Of a DNA stretch of 64,000 bases, positions 32,877-44,195 are shown piece after piece. Under the pieces are notes generated by a model that worked only from the letters and a program-made list of their open reading frames with translations, had not been told where the DNA came from and did no database searches. How positions within the stretch are numbered: the stretch's first letter is position 1; every line of letters begins with the position of its first letter. The stretch comes from Fagopyrum homotropicum (lineage: Eukaryota > Streptophyta > Magnoliopsida > Caryophyllales > Polygonaceae), in the NCBI GenBank assembly GCA_033239125.1, contig BSWB01000006.1, positions 34,154,001 through 34,218,000 of the forward strand. Direction: 5' to 3'. The translations under genes and the position numbers were made by a program.

Positions 32877-34070
32877 TGTAACACCCCAAGTTTTCGGAAC
32901 TCGGGGAGCTACTGGTTAGGACCTCACAGTGGGTCCCGACCTTAGTTTGACAACAACTTAACTAGATCTTAGAACAAGACACATATAAGGAAAACTGGAA
33001 ATCATAAAATGTTTAACAATGTCATGAATGTGACCAGAAACTCTAACAACCGGTAATAATAATATCTCACAATCTGAGAATATGAAAAAGTCATAACTGA
33101 AAGACCAACATAAAGAAAGGGCTACAACCCGTCTAAAGAAGTACGACACCCCGGTTGACCACGACCATCCAAATCACTCGGCATCCGCTCTAACCTATGG
33201 CAAGTCTAAACAACGATAAAACAGTTAACTAACTAATCAAATATAAGCAGAATAATAAATAGCACAAACACACATAAGGAAATATTATTTTCCATGTGGT
33301 AGATCCGTGTAGACTGGGCAACGAAGGAGGCGTCATACATGTGTACCGACTGCGCTGAACTTTTGGCGTGCACCTGTCTGTGGTGTGTGACGGCTTCAAC
33401 ACTCTGCTCCGGAGGCGATCGAGGGGAAGAGGCGGAACCAGTCGGCTAGGGTTGTGAGATTGAGAGCGGGATAGGGCGATTGATTGTTGTGATGAGAATG
33501 ATCCGCTGCAGAAGGAAGGAATGGGGACGCAATGTTGAATGTGGACGGAAGGTGGGGAACGTGAGGCTGCACCACTAAGGAAGTAACGCTGCTGCGTGAT
33601 TTGCGGGAGCCGTTACATTGAAGATCTCTCCCTGCTCCAGGTCAGAACACATCGATCACAAGCAAGGAAGGAGGAGGAGGCCCGTCTGTTCTGGGCTGCG
33701 CATCTTGGGCTGGAGCGACAGAAGCTGCTGCGGATTTCTGGGCTAGCGGGATGTCTTCAGCAAGCAAATAGACAAGGGAGTTGAGTTATCAAAAGTTGTC
33801 TGGGCCTTATCACAAGGTTGTCATGACCTTGCCACAAGGCTATCGGGCTTCGCCATGGCCTCGTCCCAGCTTTGTCATGGTCTCATCAAAAGACATCGAT
33901 ATAAAAACAACTAGGGTTTGTTATGTATATCATCATTTTACGTGAGTTGTAGTTTACATAAAATGATAAGATTTACGGTGATAGAACATTAGGTATCATG
34001 TACACGGATCATCGGGTCGAAAATTCGGTTTGACTCGGAAGTAAACGGAATTAAAATTCCGGATATTACA
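32877..34070 (-). mobile_element. Solo LTR of a Tekay-like family
   Basis: The 1194 bp run from TGTAACACCCC to GGATATTACA. Its left end matches the inverted 3' end of LTR family 1 (CTCGGGGAGCTACTGGTTAG), so it lies on minus. It is much shorter than the 2.8-3.0 kb relatives, and the leader-intron donor block is missing, so it probably carries an internal deletion. The flanks ATTAT (32872-32876) and GTCAT (34071-34075) fit a 5-bp TSD altered by two transitions. Frames near 33596-33784 lie in its GC-rich part and are not supported as genes. Confidence 0.8.
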
Positions 34071-34095
34071 GTCATCGTGATCCTCTATATCGGTG

Positions 34096-34150
34096 TTGGA
34101 AAATATGAAGACAAAATTCATGGCATCGTGGGATGGGTTTACTACACACC
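34096..34150 (+). pseudogene. AAA ATPase exon piece, unit F
   Basis: LENMKTKFMASWDGFTTH with W intact. The donor is changed to CTTAAGT. The following intron-like sequence is cut by the Athila junction at 34168. Confidence 0.75.
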
Positions 34151-34244
34151 TTAAGTTTCTCTTTTTTGACACTTCTCCCAAGTCAAAACGAGATTAGTGT
34201 CTTCACAACGTTGTAGCACTAGAGAAAGGTTAGATAAGCAATTA

Positions 34245-35536
34245 TCAAAAGAGGAAACCATATACCGAAAAGTTATCCATGAATACATCCATGATTTTCT
34301 CTATGTACTCCGAAAAGATAGCCATCATACAGCGCTGCAAGGTAGCGGGTGCATTACATAATCCAAATGGCATCCTCCTATAAGTGAACGTCCCCCATGG
34401 ACAAGTTAAAGTGGTCTTCTCTTGATCATCCGGATAGATAGGAGTCTGAAAAAAGCCACTATAACCATCTAAATAGCAAAGATGAGAATGCTGGGCTAAC
34501 TGTTCGAGCATTTGGTCGATGAAGGGAGGTGGAAAATGGTCCTTCCGAGTGGCCACATTCAACTTCCTGTAATCGACGCACATCCTCCAGCCCGTAACGG
34601 TCCTAGTTGGAATCAACTCGTTGTTCTTATTCGTCACAACGGTCATCCCTCCTTTCTTCGGAACTACATGCACTGGGCTCACCCACTTGCTATCCGAGAT
34701 AGAAAATATGATACCTGCATCCAACAACTTAAGAATCTCCTTCTTCACAACCTCTTTCATGATCGGATTTAACCGTCTTTGAGGTTCCCATAAATTCTTA
34801 TGATCATCTTCCATTAGTATTTTATGCATGCAGAAAGAAGGCTTAATACCAATAAGATCATCAATAGTATATCCCAAAGCCTTTGATGTTTCCTCGGGAC
34901 ATGCATTAGTTTAGACAATTCAGTTTCGGAAAGGGAAGCACTTACGATAATGGGATATGTAGAATCTGGTCAAAGGAAAACATGCCTCAAGTGACTTGGA
35001 AGCGGTTTAAGCTCCACAACTGAGGGTGCTTTCTGAGGGGGATCCGGGCTTCCTCCTTCCAGTGAATTAGACTTAGATCGAAGAACTAGACTTTCAGAAG
35101 TCTCAGTTGACATCATCTCGCTTGCGACATCGGTCGAGGTCCAAGGTGGGTGACCAAGATGTTCTTCAGATAAGAACACCTCGCTTGGTCCAGAAAGTGC
35201 CTCGGTCGAGGTACTGTAACTGGGACCTAAACTTGATTTTCTCCTCTCCTGGATTAGTTTCTCAATGTTAGCTCCTGGATCTGCTTCTAGTGCCTTTAAG
35301 CTCCGTATATCTGCTTCACAAGAAACATCTATACATTCCTCCATTAAACTAAAACTAATAACTCTTTCAAGAGGGTCATTAATAAGGATAGATCTCACCA
35401 ATTCTCTTGATTCTTCTTCATCATATATGTTGAAGATATCATCCTCCAATGGCTCTTCTTTCATTGCAGCAAGCAATGCAAATTCCACTTGATCTCCACC
35501 AATGTTGAATTTCAACTTGGCGTTCTTGCAATCCAC
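34245..35536 (-). pseudogene. Athila RT and upstream linker
   Basis: The linker is at 34970-35536 and RT at 34245-34877, separated by a stop (HVFL-stop-PDSTYP, where the copy at the window start has G) and a frame change. RT motifs in order are SKWVSPVHVVPKKGG, GWRMCVDYRKLN, CYLDGYSGFF with the first catalytic D, and RRMPFGLCNAPAT. The catalytic FMDNFSVYG has its second D changed to N, so the site is dead. No RNase H follows. Confidence 0.9.
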
Positions 35537-35566
35537 ATTGCAACCTGAAGTTGCTAGAAATGGTCT

Positions 35567-36040
35567 CTAGAGAATGATAGGGACTGGATAATCTGCGGGT
35601 ATATTAAGTACAACAAAATCTATAGGTAAATAGAAGTTACCTAACTTGACGGAAACGTCTTTCAAAATACCCACGGGATGAGTAATGGAACGATCCGCCA
35701 TGTACAACCTTATCTTCACCGGCTTGGGCTCTCCAAGTCCGATCTTCTCACATAGCTCCAGCGGGATGATACTCACGCTGGCTCCTAGATCACACAACGC
35801 CTCACAAGTTACATCCCCAACTTGAATGGGAATGCAAAATGAGCCGGGATCTCTCAATTTGGGTGGCATCTTCTCCTTCATGATTTGAATGAACTCCGAG
35901 GACTTAGATGTCATCCTAACTTCTCCAAAGTCTTCCAGCTTCCTCTTCCATGATAAAATTTCTTTCAAGAACTTCCTATAGGCGGGCATCCCTAGAATAG
36001 CATCAAGGAAAGGGATGTTAATGTGTGGTTTATTCATCAA
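35567..36040 (-). pseudogene. Athila protease region
   Basis: A retroviral-type aspartic protease with the active-site signature CDLGASVSIIP at about 35770-35800, where Athila elements commonly use DLGAS in place of DTGAS. The upstream residues (NIPFLDAILGMPAYRKFLKE) form the usual gag-protease spacer. A stop after VPIIL breaks it from the linker, and another lies upstream in the KAKDKSEVYVPPP segment. Confidence 0.88.
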
Positions 36041-36229
36041 GTCAAGAAACTTACCAAAATGCTTGTCTAGATGTGCTCTGACCCTTGACTGGGGGAATGG
36101 AAGTGGCGGTTTATAAGTAGGAGGTGGGACATAAACTTCAGATTTGTCCTTCGCTTTCTAGGACTCCACCTCGGATGGCACCTTGACCGAAGTGTTCCTC
36201 GTCTGATCCTGGACTGAGGTGTTCTTCGT

Positions 36230-37717
36230 CTACACTGGTACCGACCGAGGTACTGGATCTGCAGTTTTTAGTCCACTTCTCGTTGTTATTACCATAATTT
36301 GTCCTTTGGGGTTGCTCTCTGTCCTTGTTGGGAGCTTCCTTGGATCTCTTGGCGCTTCATTCGCCTTATTAAAGAATTGTTGCTCTAAAGCTTTTTGTGC
36401 CTTTGAAAATAAAGTCATCGATGTCTCCATAACATTGAGCTTGATCAAGATTGCCTCCAGAACTGCATCTTTCTTTTCTGGCTGGGACGAACTCGATCCA
36501 GGCTCCTGGCTCTTCAATGGAGTAGAAGAAGAAGAGGAGGGGTTAAAAGCATTATTAGCATGAGAATAAAGGTTACCCGGATTTTGTTGATTAGATCTCC
36601 AATTGTTGTTGTTGGAGCCTCTATTGTTGTTGTAATTGTTGTTCCGTGACCCTTGGTTGTTGTTTCTTCCTTGATATCCTCCATCTTGCTCCTTCTTCGT
36701 GTGAGCTACCAAAAGCTCCTTCAATTGCTTCACATCATTTTTAAGCGAGGTAAGTTGATTTTCATTTGATGAAGTGTCCTGAAAACTAACTCTCCTTGCT
36801 CCATTCTCGGCTCCTTGATGGGAGTACTTCTCCATATGCAAAGCTTGCTTTTCAATGAACTCCCAAGCTTCGTCTATCGGCATATCCATGAATGTTCCGG
36901 CGGAAAGTAGTTGGAGATAGAATTGAGTAGCTCCATCCAATCCCTTGAAGTATATCTCCAGCAACTCTATCTTTGGAATCCCATGATGTGAGCAATCCAA
37001 CAGAACATCTTTGAATCTCTCCCATCACTTGGACAAACTCTCTTTATCCTTCATGATGAATGCATTAATCTCCCCTCTTATTTCAGCGGTCTTGAAGGGA
37101 GGAAAGAACTTTGTTAGAAACTCCGTCGTCATCTCTTCCCAAGTGTTGATCTTTCCGGGTGGAAGAGATTGATACCAAGCAAGCGCCCTGTCTTTCAAAG
37201 AAAAATAGAAAGGCCTTAACTTGTAGTTGTTATTTTCTAGCCTTGAAGGTCTCAAGATCTCCATTAGAATCTCGTAGTTTTGCAAATACTGATGTGGAGA
37301 CTCCCTCTCAAAACCTCCAAATTGGCATTGGCGGATCATAGATAGAACTTGCGGTCGAAGTTCGTAATCATGCTCAGCTGGATCACCTAGGTTGACTCCT
37401 GGAGGCCTCACTTGCTGATTAGGGTCCATCCTCTGTCCTAGGGTTTGTGGAACTCCAGCAAAAAGAACATCTTGGACAGGCATCCAAGGTGGATGTATCT
37501 CGGCCGGGGCAACATGAACTAGGTCTTGCCTCGGTCGAGGATCTGGGATCGGTCGAGGCAAAAACTGGGCCCTTAGAGCGGCCATATCTGCTTCGATCTC
37601 TTAAGTTCTTGCGCAAGTCTGCTCTCTCTCTCGCTGCAGTTCTTCTTGATTGAGGCGTAGCTATTCCAGCGCCTCCTTCAATTCGGCTTCAAGATCACGA
37701 TTGTCTTGATTGGCCAT
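36230..37717 (-). pseudogene. Athila gag
   Basis: It starts at the ATG at 37715-37717 (MANQDNRDLEAELKEALE) and is broken by TAG, TAA and TGA stops. At least the TAG and TAA fit a CAG-to-TAG and CAA-to-TAA change. The retrotransposon gag domain is clear at 37025-37420 (LRPFYFSLKDRALAWYQSL, TWEEMTTEFLTKFFPP). The C-terminal part (36230-37000) has an N-rich run (NNNYNNNRGSNNNNW) and ends MVITTRSGLKT, a sequence common before Athila protease. Confidence 0.9.
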
Positions 37718-37909
37718 CTTAGCTTCTTTCAATCGTCGTTTGTATGTCTTTTCTGGTTCGGGATCGTAAGGAACGATTTCCTTCCCAACACGGGTTTTTC
37801 GCATAAACCTAAGAAAAAGATCCTGCGAAAACACTCAAGTAGAGTGGTTAATAGCAACAAGGGCAATTGCTCCGAAAGACAACCGCAACCGGCTCGATCT
37901 AGACCAAGT

Positions 37910-37926
37910 CCCCGGCAACGGCGCCA
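37910..37926 (-). other. Primer binding site, tRNA-Asp
   Basis: On the plus strand CCCCGGCAACGGCGCCA equals the 3' end of plant tRNA-Asp including CCA. An Asp primer is standard for Athila elements. Confidence 0.93.
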
Positions 37927-37932
37927 AAAACT

Positions 37933-39717
37933 TGTTCGCTCCAAACGGTGTGTGCAAGCTTTAAATTTATAACCCAAGAAGTATGCTTGAACAAATATGC
38001 GAACCCGCAGTGTACGGGTCAATTGTAATAAAAGCAAGAATTCCAGGGGTCGATCACAAGGACTTAGGTGAAACAAAGCACATAATCGGTTGTCAAATAA
38101 TGCAATTAACCAAAAGCAATTAAAGCAATCAAATATGATCTAAAAGTCAAGTAAGGGGAACTGCGTATTCTAGGGATTAAAGCATCTAGTTGTGGTTACG
38201 ACTCAAGATCTCAAAGGATAATGCGGACAAACCTGAGGTTTGCAAAGGGAAGGTGTTTCTAAGGTGGGAATAGATCACCGGGTAAGTCTCACTACTCACT
38301 ATCCCAAACCAAAGCTTCTATTACCGGGTAAGTCTTAAGGTACTAAGGAAAGGAACTATAATCTCAAACCAACACACCACCCAAGGGAATAGAATCAACC
38401 TTTACCAGGTAAGTCTCAGGCTAACTCACAAAGATGGGATAAAGGCACACTCAAACCCCAATAAAGGATAAACCTCTATTACCTACACTTATGATCTTGG
38501 GTAAATAAACAAAGGAATCACCGGGTAAGTCTCATCCTAGGCTTGCATTGAACCAGGAAATGTGTACTAAGGATTGGATTTGGCAAACTAGAACTCTTAA
38601 CTCAGAATAGGTTCAGGAAAGGTTCACCTCATTCAGTCAAGTTCCACCCCGGCCGAGATGTTCTTTGACTGAGCGAGGTATTCTAGGGTTAAGGTTAAAG
38701 ACTCGAGCTTTCAAGGTCCTGCTGGGATTAAGATCATTCTATCATCGTCTTTCCCAAAACTTTCAGCCAATCACCCTAGAATCGTATAAGAAACTTAACC
38801 AACAATCATCATGATAACAATAATCAAATATATGGAAAGGAAATCAATATTCGAACAAGAAAATCTTAAGAAAAAGTTCTCAATAACTGAATCAAATATC
38901 AAACAACCAGCGTTCCTCAAATCACAATTAGCTAAGACAACAAACCAAAAGGGAATCTATAAAAGTCTTACAAACTCCCTCAAAAGCTAATTCCAAACTA
39001 TGAATCTTTCCTTCCTTGATCTTCAATCCTTCAATCCTTTCTTCAAATCTTCAAAAAATACTCCAGAAAATCCCTTAATTGCTAGATTTTCTCAGCAGGT
39101 AAGCATTTGAAGATCGGAAGATGGCTGGATTGTAGAAAATCCAACCCTTTATATAAGAGAATTATCTTCTAAATATAATATATCTTAAAAAGATAATTTC
39201 CTATAAAATATATCATATCTCTAAAATAGATCTCCCAAAAAGTAATATCTTCCTTCCAGAAAACCAGCCCAAAAATATAAGATATCTTCTTTCCAAAAAT
39301 AAAAGATCTCAGCCAAAAATATGGATCTCGCCGGCGGCAGGGTATTCGCCTCGGTCGGGACGCTCCTCAAGATCACCTCGGTCGAGGTGACACTGTATCT
39401 GACCGAGGTGAATCTCAACTGAATGTAAAATCTCTCGAATGTGGTCCAAAGTAAATCTTCTTTATCATTTTCATGTTTCTTGAGTTCTTTCTTAATCTCC
39501 AGAATGTAGCTCCAATGACTCCTTAGCTCCTTAGCTTCATATTAATCCAAAACGTGTCATTTTACCTACAATTACAATGAAACTAGGTGTAAACCTCGAT
39601 TCCCGCAAAGGTAGATGAAACAACAATATAATCACATAATATACATCCATACATGTAGATTATTGAAGATAAAACGTCTAAACCATCCCAAAATATAGAC
39701 TATAATACATGCTATCA
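37933..39717 (-). repeat. 5' LTR of the Athila element
   Basis: On minus it runs from TGATAGCATGTATTATAG to GGAGCGAACA, about 1785 bp. It contains four copies of ACCGGGTAAGTCTYA (38277, 38323, 38403, 38519) and several CCTCGGTCGAGG-type words (39340-39410). Confidence 0.75.
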
Positions 39718-39806
39718 AGGAGCTAAAAGAGGTACATAATGAAGAATTCGAAAAATTCTATGATGGCTCGGAAAATAGAAGAAGCCACGGCCAGTCGTGC
39801 TATTCC

Positions 39807-41189
39807 ATGGCCGTGGTTCCACAAATTCAACCCATAGAGTGTTATTTCGAGAACACCAGAGACTTCCACGCCCTAAACCACGGCCGTGGAAGTAACAGGT
39901 CTGCCGTGGTTTTGGGAAATTCTGAGAACAATTCCGTCTTTCCTACAACCAATCTTGATTCTTCTTCCACTACTCCCACATCCTTAGAGACTTCTAAGGA
40001 AGCATCGAGCACGCCTCAAGACACATCAAAGGCATCAATAGCTTTGAAATTGAAGACACTTCCCACACATCTTCGGTATGCTTTTCTTGGAACTAATTCT
40101 ACCTTTTCCGTTATTGTTAGTTTCGATTTAAAGAAAGATGAACATGAGAAACTTATGGATGTTTTGAGGAAACATAGGAAAGCTTTAGGCTATACCATAG
40201 AGGATCTTGTAGGAATTAAACCATCTTTATGTATGCACAAGATTCTAATGGAGGAGGATTACAAGCCTTCACGACAACCTCAAAGACGATTAAACCCGGT
40301 CATGAAAGAGGTCGTGAAGAAGGAAATCCTCAAGCTACTTGACGTAGGTATCATCTATCCTATCTCCGATAGCAAGTGGGTGAGCCCCGTTCAAGTCGTC
40401 CCAAAGAAGGGAGGAATGACCGTTGTGACCAACAAGAACAACGAACTCATTCCAACGAGAACCGTGACGGGTTGGAGGATGTGCATTGACTACCACAAGC
40501 TGAACAATGCAACTAGGAAGGATCACTTCCCACTACCATTCATAGATCAAATGCTTGAAAGGTTAGCACAACACTCCTACTTTTGTTACCTTGACGGTTA
40601 TAGTTGTTTCTTTCAGATTCTGATTCACCCGGACGATCAAGAGAAGACCACATTCACGTGCCCATGGGGTACGTTTGCTTATAGAAGGATGCCATTCGGA
40701 CTTTGCAACGCTCCAGCCACCTTTCAAAGGTGTATGATGGTCATCTTCTCGGAGTATATTGAGGAAATCATGGAGGTTTTTATGGACGATTTTTTAGTTT
40801 ATGGTTCCTCATTTGACAATTGTCTTGTTAACCTTTATCTTGTTTTGCAAAGATGTGAAGACACTAACCTTGTTCTAAATTGGGAGAAGTGTCAATTCAT
40901 GGTTAAGGAAGGCATTGTGCTAGGACATTTGATCTGTAATAGAGGGATCGAAGTTGACAAGGCTAAGATAGAGACGATAGAGAAGCTTCCTTCTCCATCT
41001 TCGGTGAAGGGGATAAGAAGTTTTCTAGGACATGCAGGGTTTTATAGGAGATTCATCAAAGACTTCTTGAAAATTTTGAAACCACTAACTAATCTATTGA
41101 TGAAGGATGTTGTTTTTAATTGTTTGCAGGAATGTTTAGATGATTTCTATAAGATTAGAGAAGCTCTCATCTCAGCCCCGATAATCTAA
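39807..41189 (+). pseudogene. Athila reverse transcriptase (long open part)
   Basis: The 460-residue open frame is the longest in the window; the first methionine is internal to the original polyprotein, and the frame is open upstream to 39718. About residues 115-345 form RT: SKWVSPVQVVPKKGG, CIDYHKLN, CYLDGYSCFF, RRMPFGLCNAPAT and an intact catalytic FMDDFLVYG. The RT connection follows (LGHAGFYRRFIKDF). It ends at a TAA where relatives continue with PPDW, fitting CAA-to-TAA. Residues 1-60 are low-complexity S/T and include two copies of the CCACGGCCGTGG word. Confidence 0.93.
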
Positions 41190-41945
41190 CCTCCGGATTG
41201 GAATCTTCCATTCGAGGTTATGTGTGATGCAAGTGACGTAGCTATTGGAGTGGTGCTTGGACAAAAGAAGGAAGGCCGCACTCATGTCATCTACTATGCT
41301 AGCAAGACGCTAGACGAAGCGCAGCTCAACTACGCAACAACTGAAAAAGAATTTTTAGCCGTTGTATATGCTTTTGAAAAGTTTCGTTCTTATCTTGTAG
41401 GAGCAAAGGTGATTGTATACACGGACCTATCAGCAATACGGTATTTGCTCGCCAAGAAGGATGCAAAGCCAAGGCTGATTAGATGGATTCTTCTTCTTCC
41501 AGAATTCGATCTAGAGATTCGGGACAAGAAAGGTTGTGAAAATTCTGTTGCGGATCATCTAAGTCGTCTACCACACACCGACGGAGATGACCTACCCATT
41601 GATGACTCCTTCCCAGATGAGCACTTACACATCATGGAAGAGTGTATCGAGAAGATTTCTAGAGGTATCGAACCTTGGTTTGCTGATTTTGTAAATTACT
41701 TGGTTTGCCAAGAAATACCTCCCGGACTATCCTATGCACAAAGAAAGAAGTTCTTTAGGGATGTCCGACAATACTTTTGGAATGAACCTCTACTCTTCAA
41801 GAGAGGTCCCAATGGCATCATTAGGAGATGTGTGCTGGAAGACGAAATGCAAAGCGTCATTCATCATTGTCATTCACTTCCTTGTGGAGGGCACGCTAAT
41901 TCCAATAAAACTAGCGCTAAGGTATTGCAATCCGGATTCTTTTAG
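41190..41945 (+). pseudogene. Athila RNase H and integrase N-terminus
   Basis: Directly in frame after the RT stop. RNase H shows MCDASDVAIGVVLGQ, YYASKTLDEAQLNY, TTEKEFLAVVYAFEKFRSYL and VYTDLSAIRYLLAKKD. ADHLSRL marks its end at about 41575. The zinc-binding start of integrase follows (HCHSLPCGGHANSNKT). It ends GFF-stop-PTLFK where W is expected, fitting TGG-to-TAG. Confidence 0.92.
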
Positions 41946-42686
41946 CTTACTTTATTTAAGAATGTGCAAACCTTTGTTTCTTGTTGCGATGCATGTCAAA
42001 GAACAGGAAATATCTCTAGGAGAAACGAGATGCCTCTCAACAACATTCAAGAGGTGGAAATCTTTGACGTTTGGGGAGTTGATTTCATGGGACCATTCCC
42101 ATCATCTTGCGGAAACCAATACATACTTCTTGTTGTAGATTATGTTTCGAGATGGGTTAAAGCTATTGCCTCTCCAACTAACGATGCTATGGTGGTTGTC
42201 AAGTTCTTTAATAGAACTATTTTCCCAAGGTTTGGTACACCACGAACCATCATTAGTGTCGGAGGTTCACACTCATAGCCCGACGATTCGAAGCTCTACT
42301 AGCTAAGTATGGGGTGACTCACAAGATCGCCACTCCCTACCATCCGCAAACAAGTGGACAAGTGGAGATTTCAAATAGAGAGATCAAGGGTATCCTTGAG
42401 AAGACAGTGTCAAAAACAAGGAAAGATTGGTCTTTAAAACTAGATGACGCGCGTATAGGACAGCTTATAAGACTCCCATCGGTACAACACCATACAACCT
42501 TGTGTATGGGAAGTCTTGTCATCTCCCGGTAGAGTTGGAACACAAGACGTATTGGGCTGTGAAGTGGTTGAACTTCAGCATGAAAGAAGTGGGCGAGAAG
42601 CGTCTCTTGGACCTTAACGAGCTAGAAGAACTCCGCTTGTACGCTTATGAGAACGCCAAGATCTACAAGGAAAGGGTGAAGCGTTG
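41946..42686 (+). pseudogene. Athila integrase core, interrupted
   Basis: It continues with CCDACQRTGNISRRNEM (zinc ligands) and the catalytic core FDVWGVDFMGPFP. The second catalytic D is lost (ISVGGSHS in place of SDGGSHF), a frameshift follows, and the E-containing stretch is ISNREIKGILEKT. Another frameshift comes near 42450, then YNLVYGKSCHLPVELEHK. The protein is cut at KERVKR by the LTR element at 42687. Confidence 0.9.
42682..42686. repeat. Target-site duplication CGTTG (left)
   Basis: Repeated at 45197-45201. Removing the insert and one copy rejoins the integrase reading frame. Confidence 0.85.
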
Positions 42687-43594
42687 TGAACGAGGATATT
42701 TCCTTAGGTCGTTTATATCCTATCAAAGTCATTTCCGAACTCAATACTAAAGCAAGTATAGTGATTAAATAAGGGTCAAACCCAAGAGAGTTTGTGTTAT
42801 TTTTATTAAATTCAATAATTGATTATGGGACAAAGTAACAAAAAAGGGGGTTTCGGAATGAATTGATGCACACAGAACTAAAAAGCAAGTAGATGAGATT
42901 GATAAGATGATGATGAGTGGATCTACACTAGGTTGATTCTTAGCATGCGATTACTACTTTGGTGAGTTCCTTTTACAAGTTTCAAGTAATGTTCCCGCCT
43001 TGATCATATGTATGTGTTGAGCCAACCGGCATCAACACAACTTAACAAGTTAGTGTTCCGTAAACCTACAAGAACAAGTCACAAGTTAGCTTTCAAACAA
43101 ATACTAAGGGATATAAAGAGAAGATTAAAACCGTTAAACTAATCTTTATAATTGTGCTTCTTTTCCTTCAAGCATTTAGAACCCGTTATTACTTAAAGGT
43201 TACTACTAGACTAAAGACCCAAACCCGGAATCTATTAATCCTAGTTGTTTGCATGCATTTAGGACCTAAGGTGATCAATCTTAAGTGATAATGAAAACAT
43301 GCAATTTAGATAATTGAAGCTCAAGAAACACAAAACATTACTGAATAAAACTTATATAAAAAGGGAACTTACAACCAAAGAAATAATGCAGCCTCAAATC
43401 AACCCAATGTAGCAAGGACACTTAGAAGCTCATTACAAATGAAGCAAAAGAGAATAAAAGTGGGAAAATGATGGATCATTCTAGCAATCAACCATGGGTC
43501 TATTTATACTACAAATGACACTAAATGGGAGTAAATGGCCGGCCAAAACAGCCACCTTTAATGTTATAAAGGTGGTGTAAACAGCCGGAGTAAA

Positions 43595-44010
43595 TCTCTG
43601 TCGCTGAACCGCAAGGGCGGCCTTCAGATCCGCAAGGGCGGTTCAGGCGAAAACGTTTGATCATCTTCGTGGCCGCATGGGCGGCCTGGCAGTTCCGCAG
43701 GGGTGGATCATTAATGATCTTCAAAACGTCTGACTCTTCAACTTTCTGTCGCTTCAGATGCCGAGCCGCAGGGGCGGCTCTGTGTCAAAGCAGGGGCGGT
43801 GACACTGACTCTTCAGCATCACAGCTCCACAGGGTAAGACGCAGGTAGAGGCGCAGGGGCGTCGGTCTTCGCTTCTTCAGGATAAGTCACCGCAGGGGCG
43901 CTAGGGAGTGGCGCAGGGGCGGCGACAGTCTTCGTTCCTAGCGCTGGCGAAGGCGCGGGCTGCGCTCCGGAACGTGGTGTCACCCGCAGGGGCAGTGACA
44001 CTGCTCCGCG
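43595..44010. repeat. GC-rich interspersed word CCGCAGGGGCGG
   Basis: About a dozen variants (CCGCAAGGGCGG, CCGCAGGGGCGG, CGCAGGGGCGTC, CCGCAGGGGCAG) are irregularly spaced within the LTR, each joined to different flanking sequence. Confidence 0.8.
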
Positions 44011-44195
44011 GGGGCAGTGAGGCCACATAAGCTTTGCTTCGTACATGGTCTTCAACTCCCAAGTGCTAAAACTCCTCTTTTATCTTCTTTTAGTCTGCTT
44101 CTTCTGGATCAAGGAGTTAGTAAAATAAACCGACACTAATGTGATAAAAAGACTTTAAAAACTAACCTAAATGATAGTGATTCCATCACCTATCA

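Larger units (their letters stand above)
32216..34167 (+). repeat. Composite repeat unit F (interrupted by solo LTR, 3' truncated)
   Basis: The leader starts at AAGCTAAATTAAC. The exon-like block is at 32465 and the homeobox-like block at 32741-32861. The solo LTR lies at 32877-34070, then the first AAA exon piece at 34096-34150. The unit stops at 34167, where the Athila fragment begins; the palindrome is absent. Confidence 0.82.
34168..39717 (-). mobile_element. Athila-type LTR retrotransposon, 3' truncated
   Basis: Reading minus: a 5' LTR (37933-39717), a tRNA-Asp primer site, gag, protease, a linker and reverse transcriptase, which is cut off at 34168 against unit F. RNase H, integrase and the 3' LTR are missing. 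Sequence style (CMHKILMEDD, PTRTVTGWRMC, DLGAS protease) is that of the Athila lineage. The high-coordinate end lies inside a plus-strand Athila pol, so this element inserted there; the right flank is AGGAG. Confidence 0.9.

Noticed and set aside
37706..37972. Plus-strand frame over the Athila primer site
   Set aside because: It runs antisense through the gag start and primer site of a clear element.
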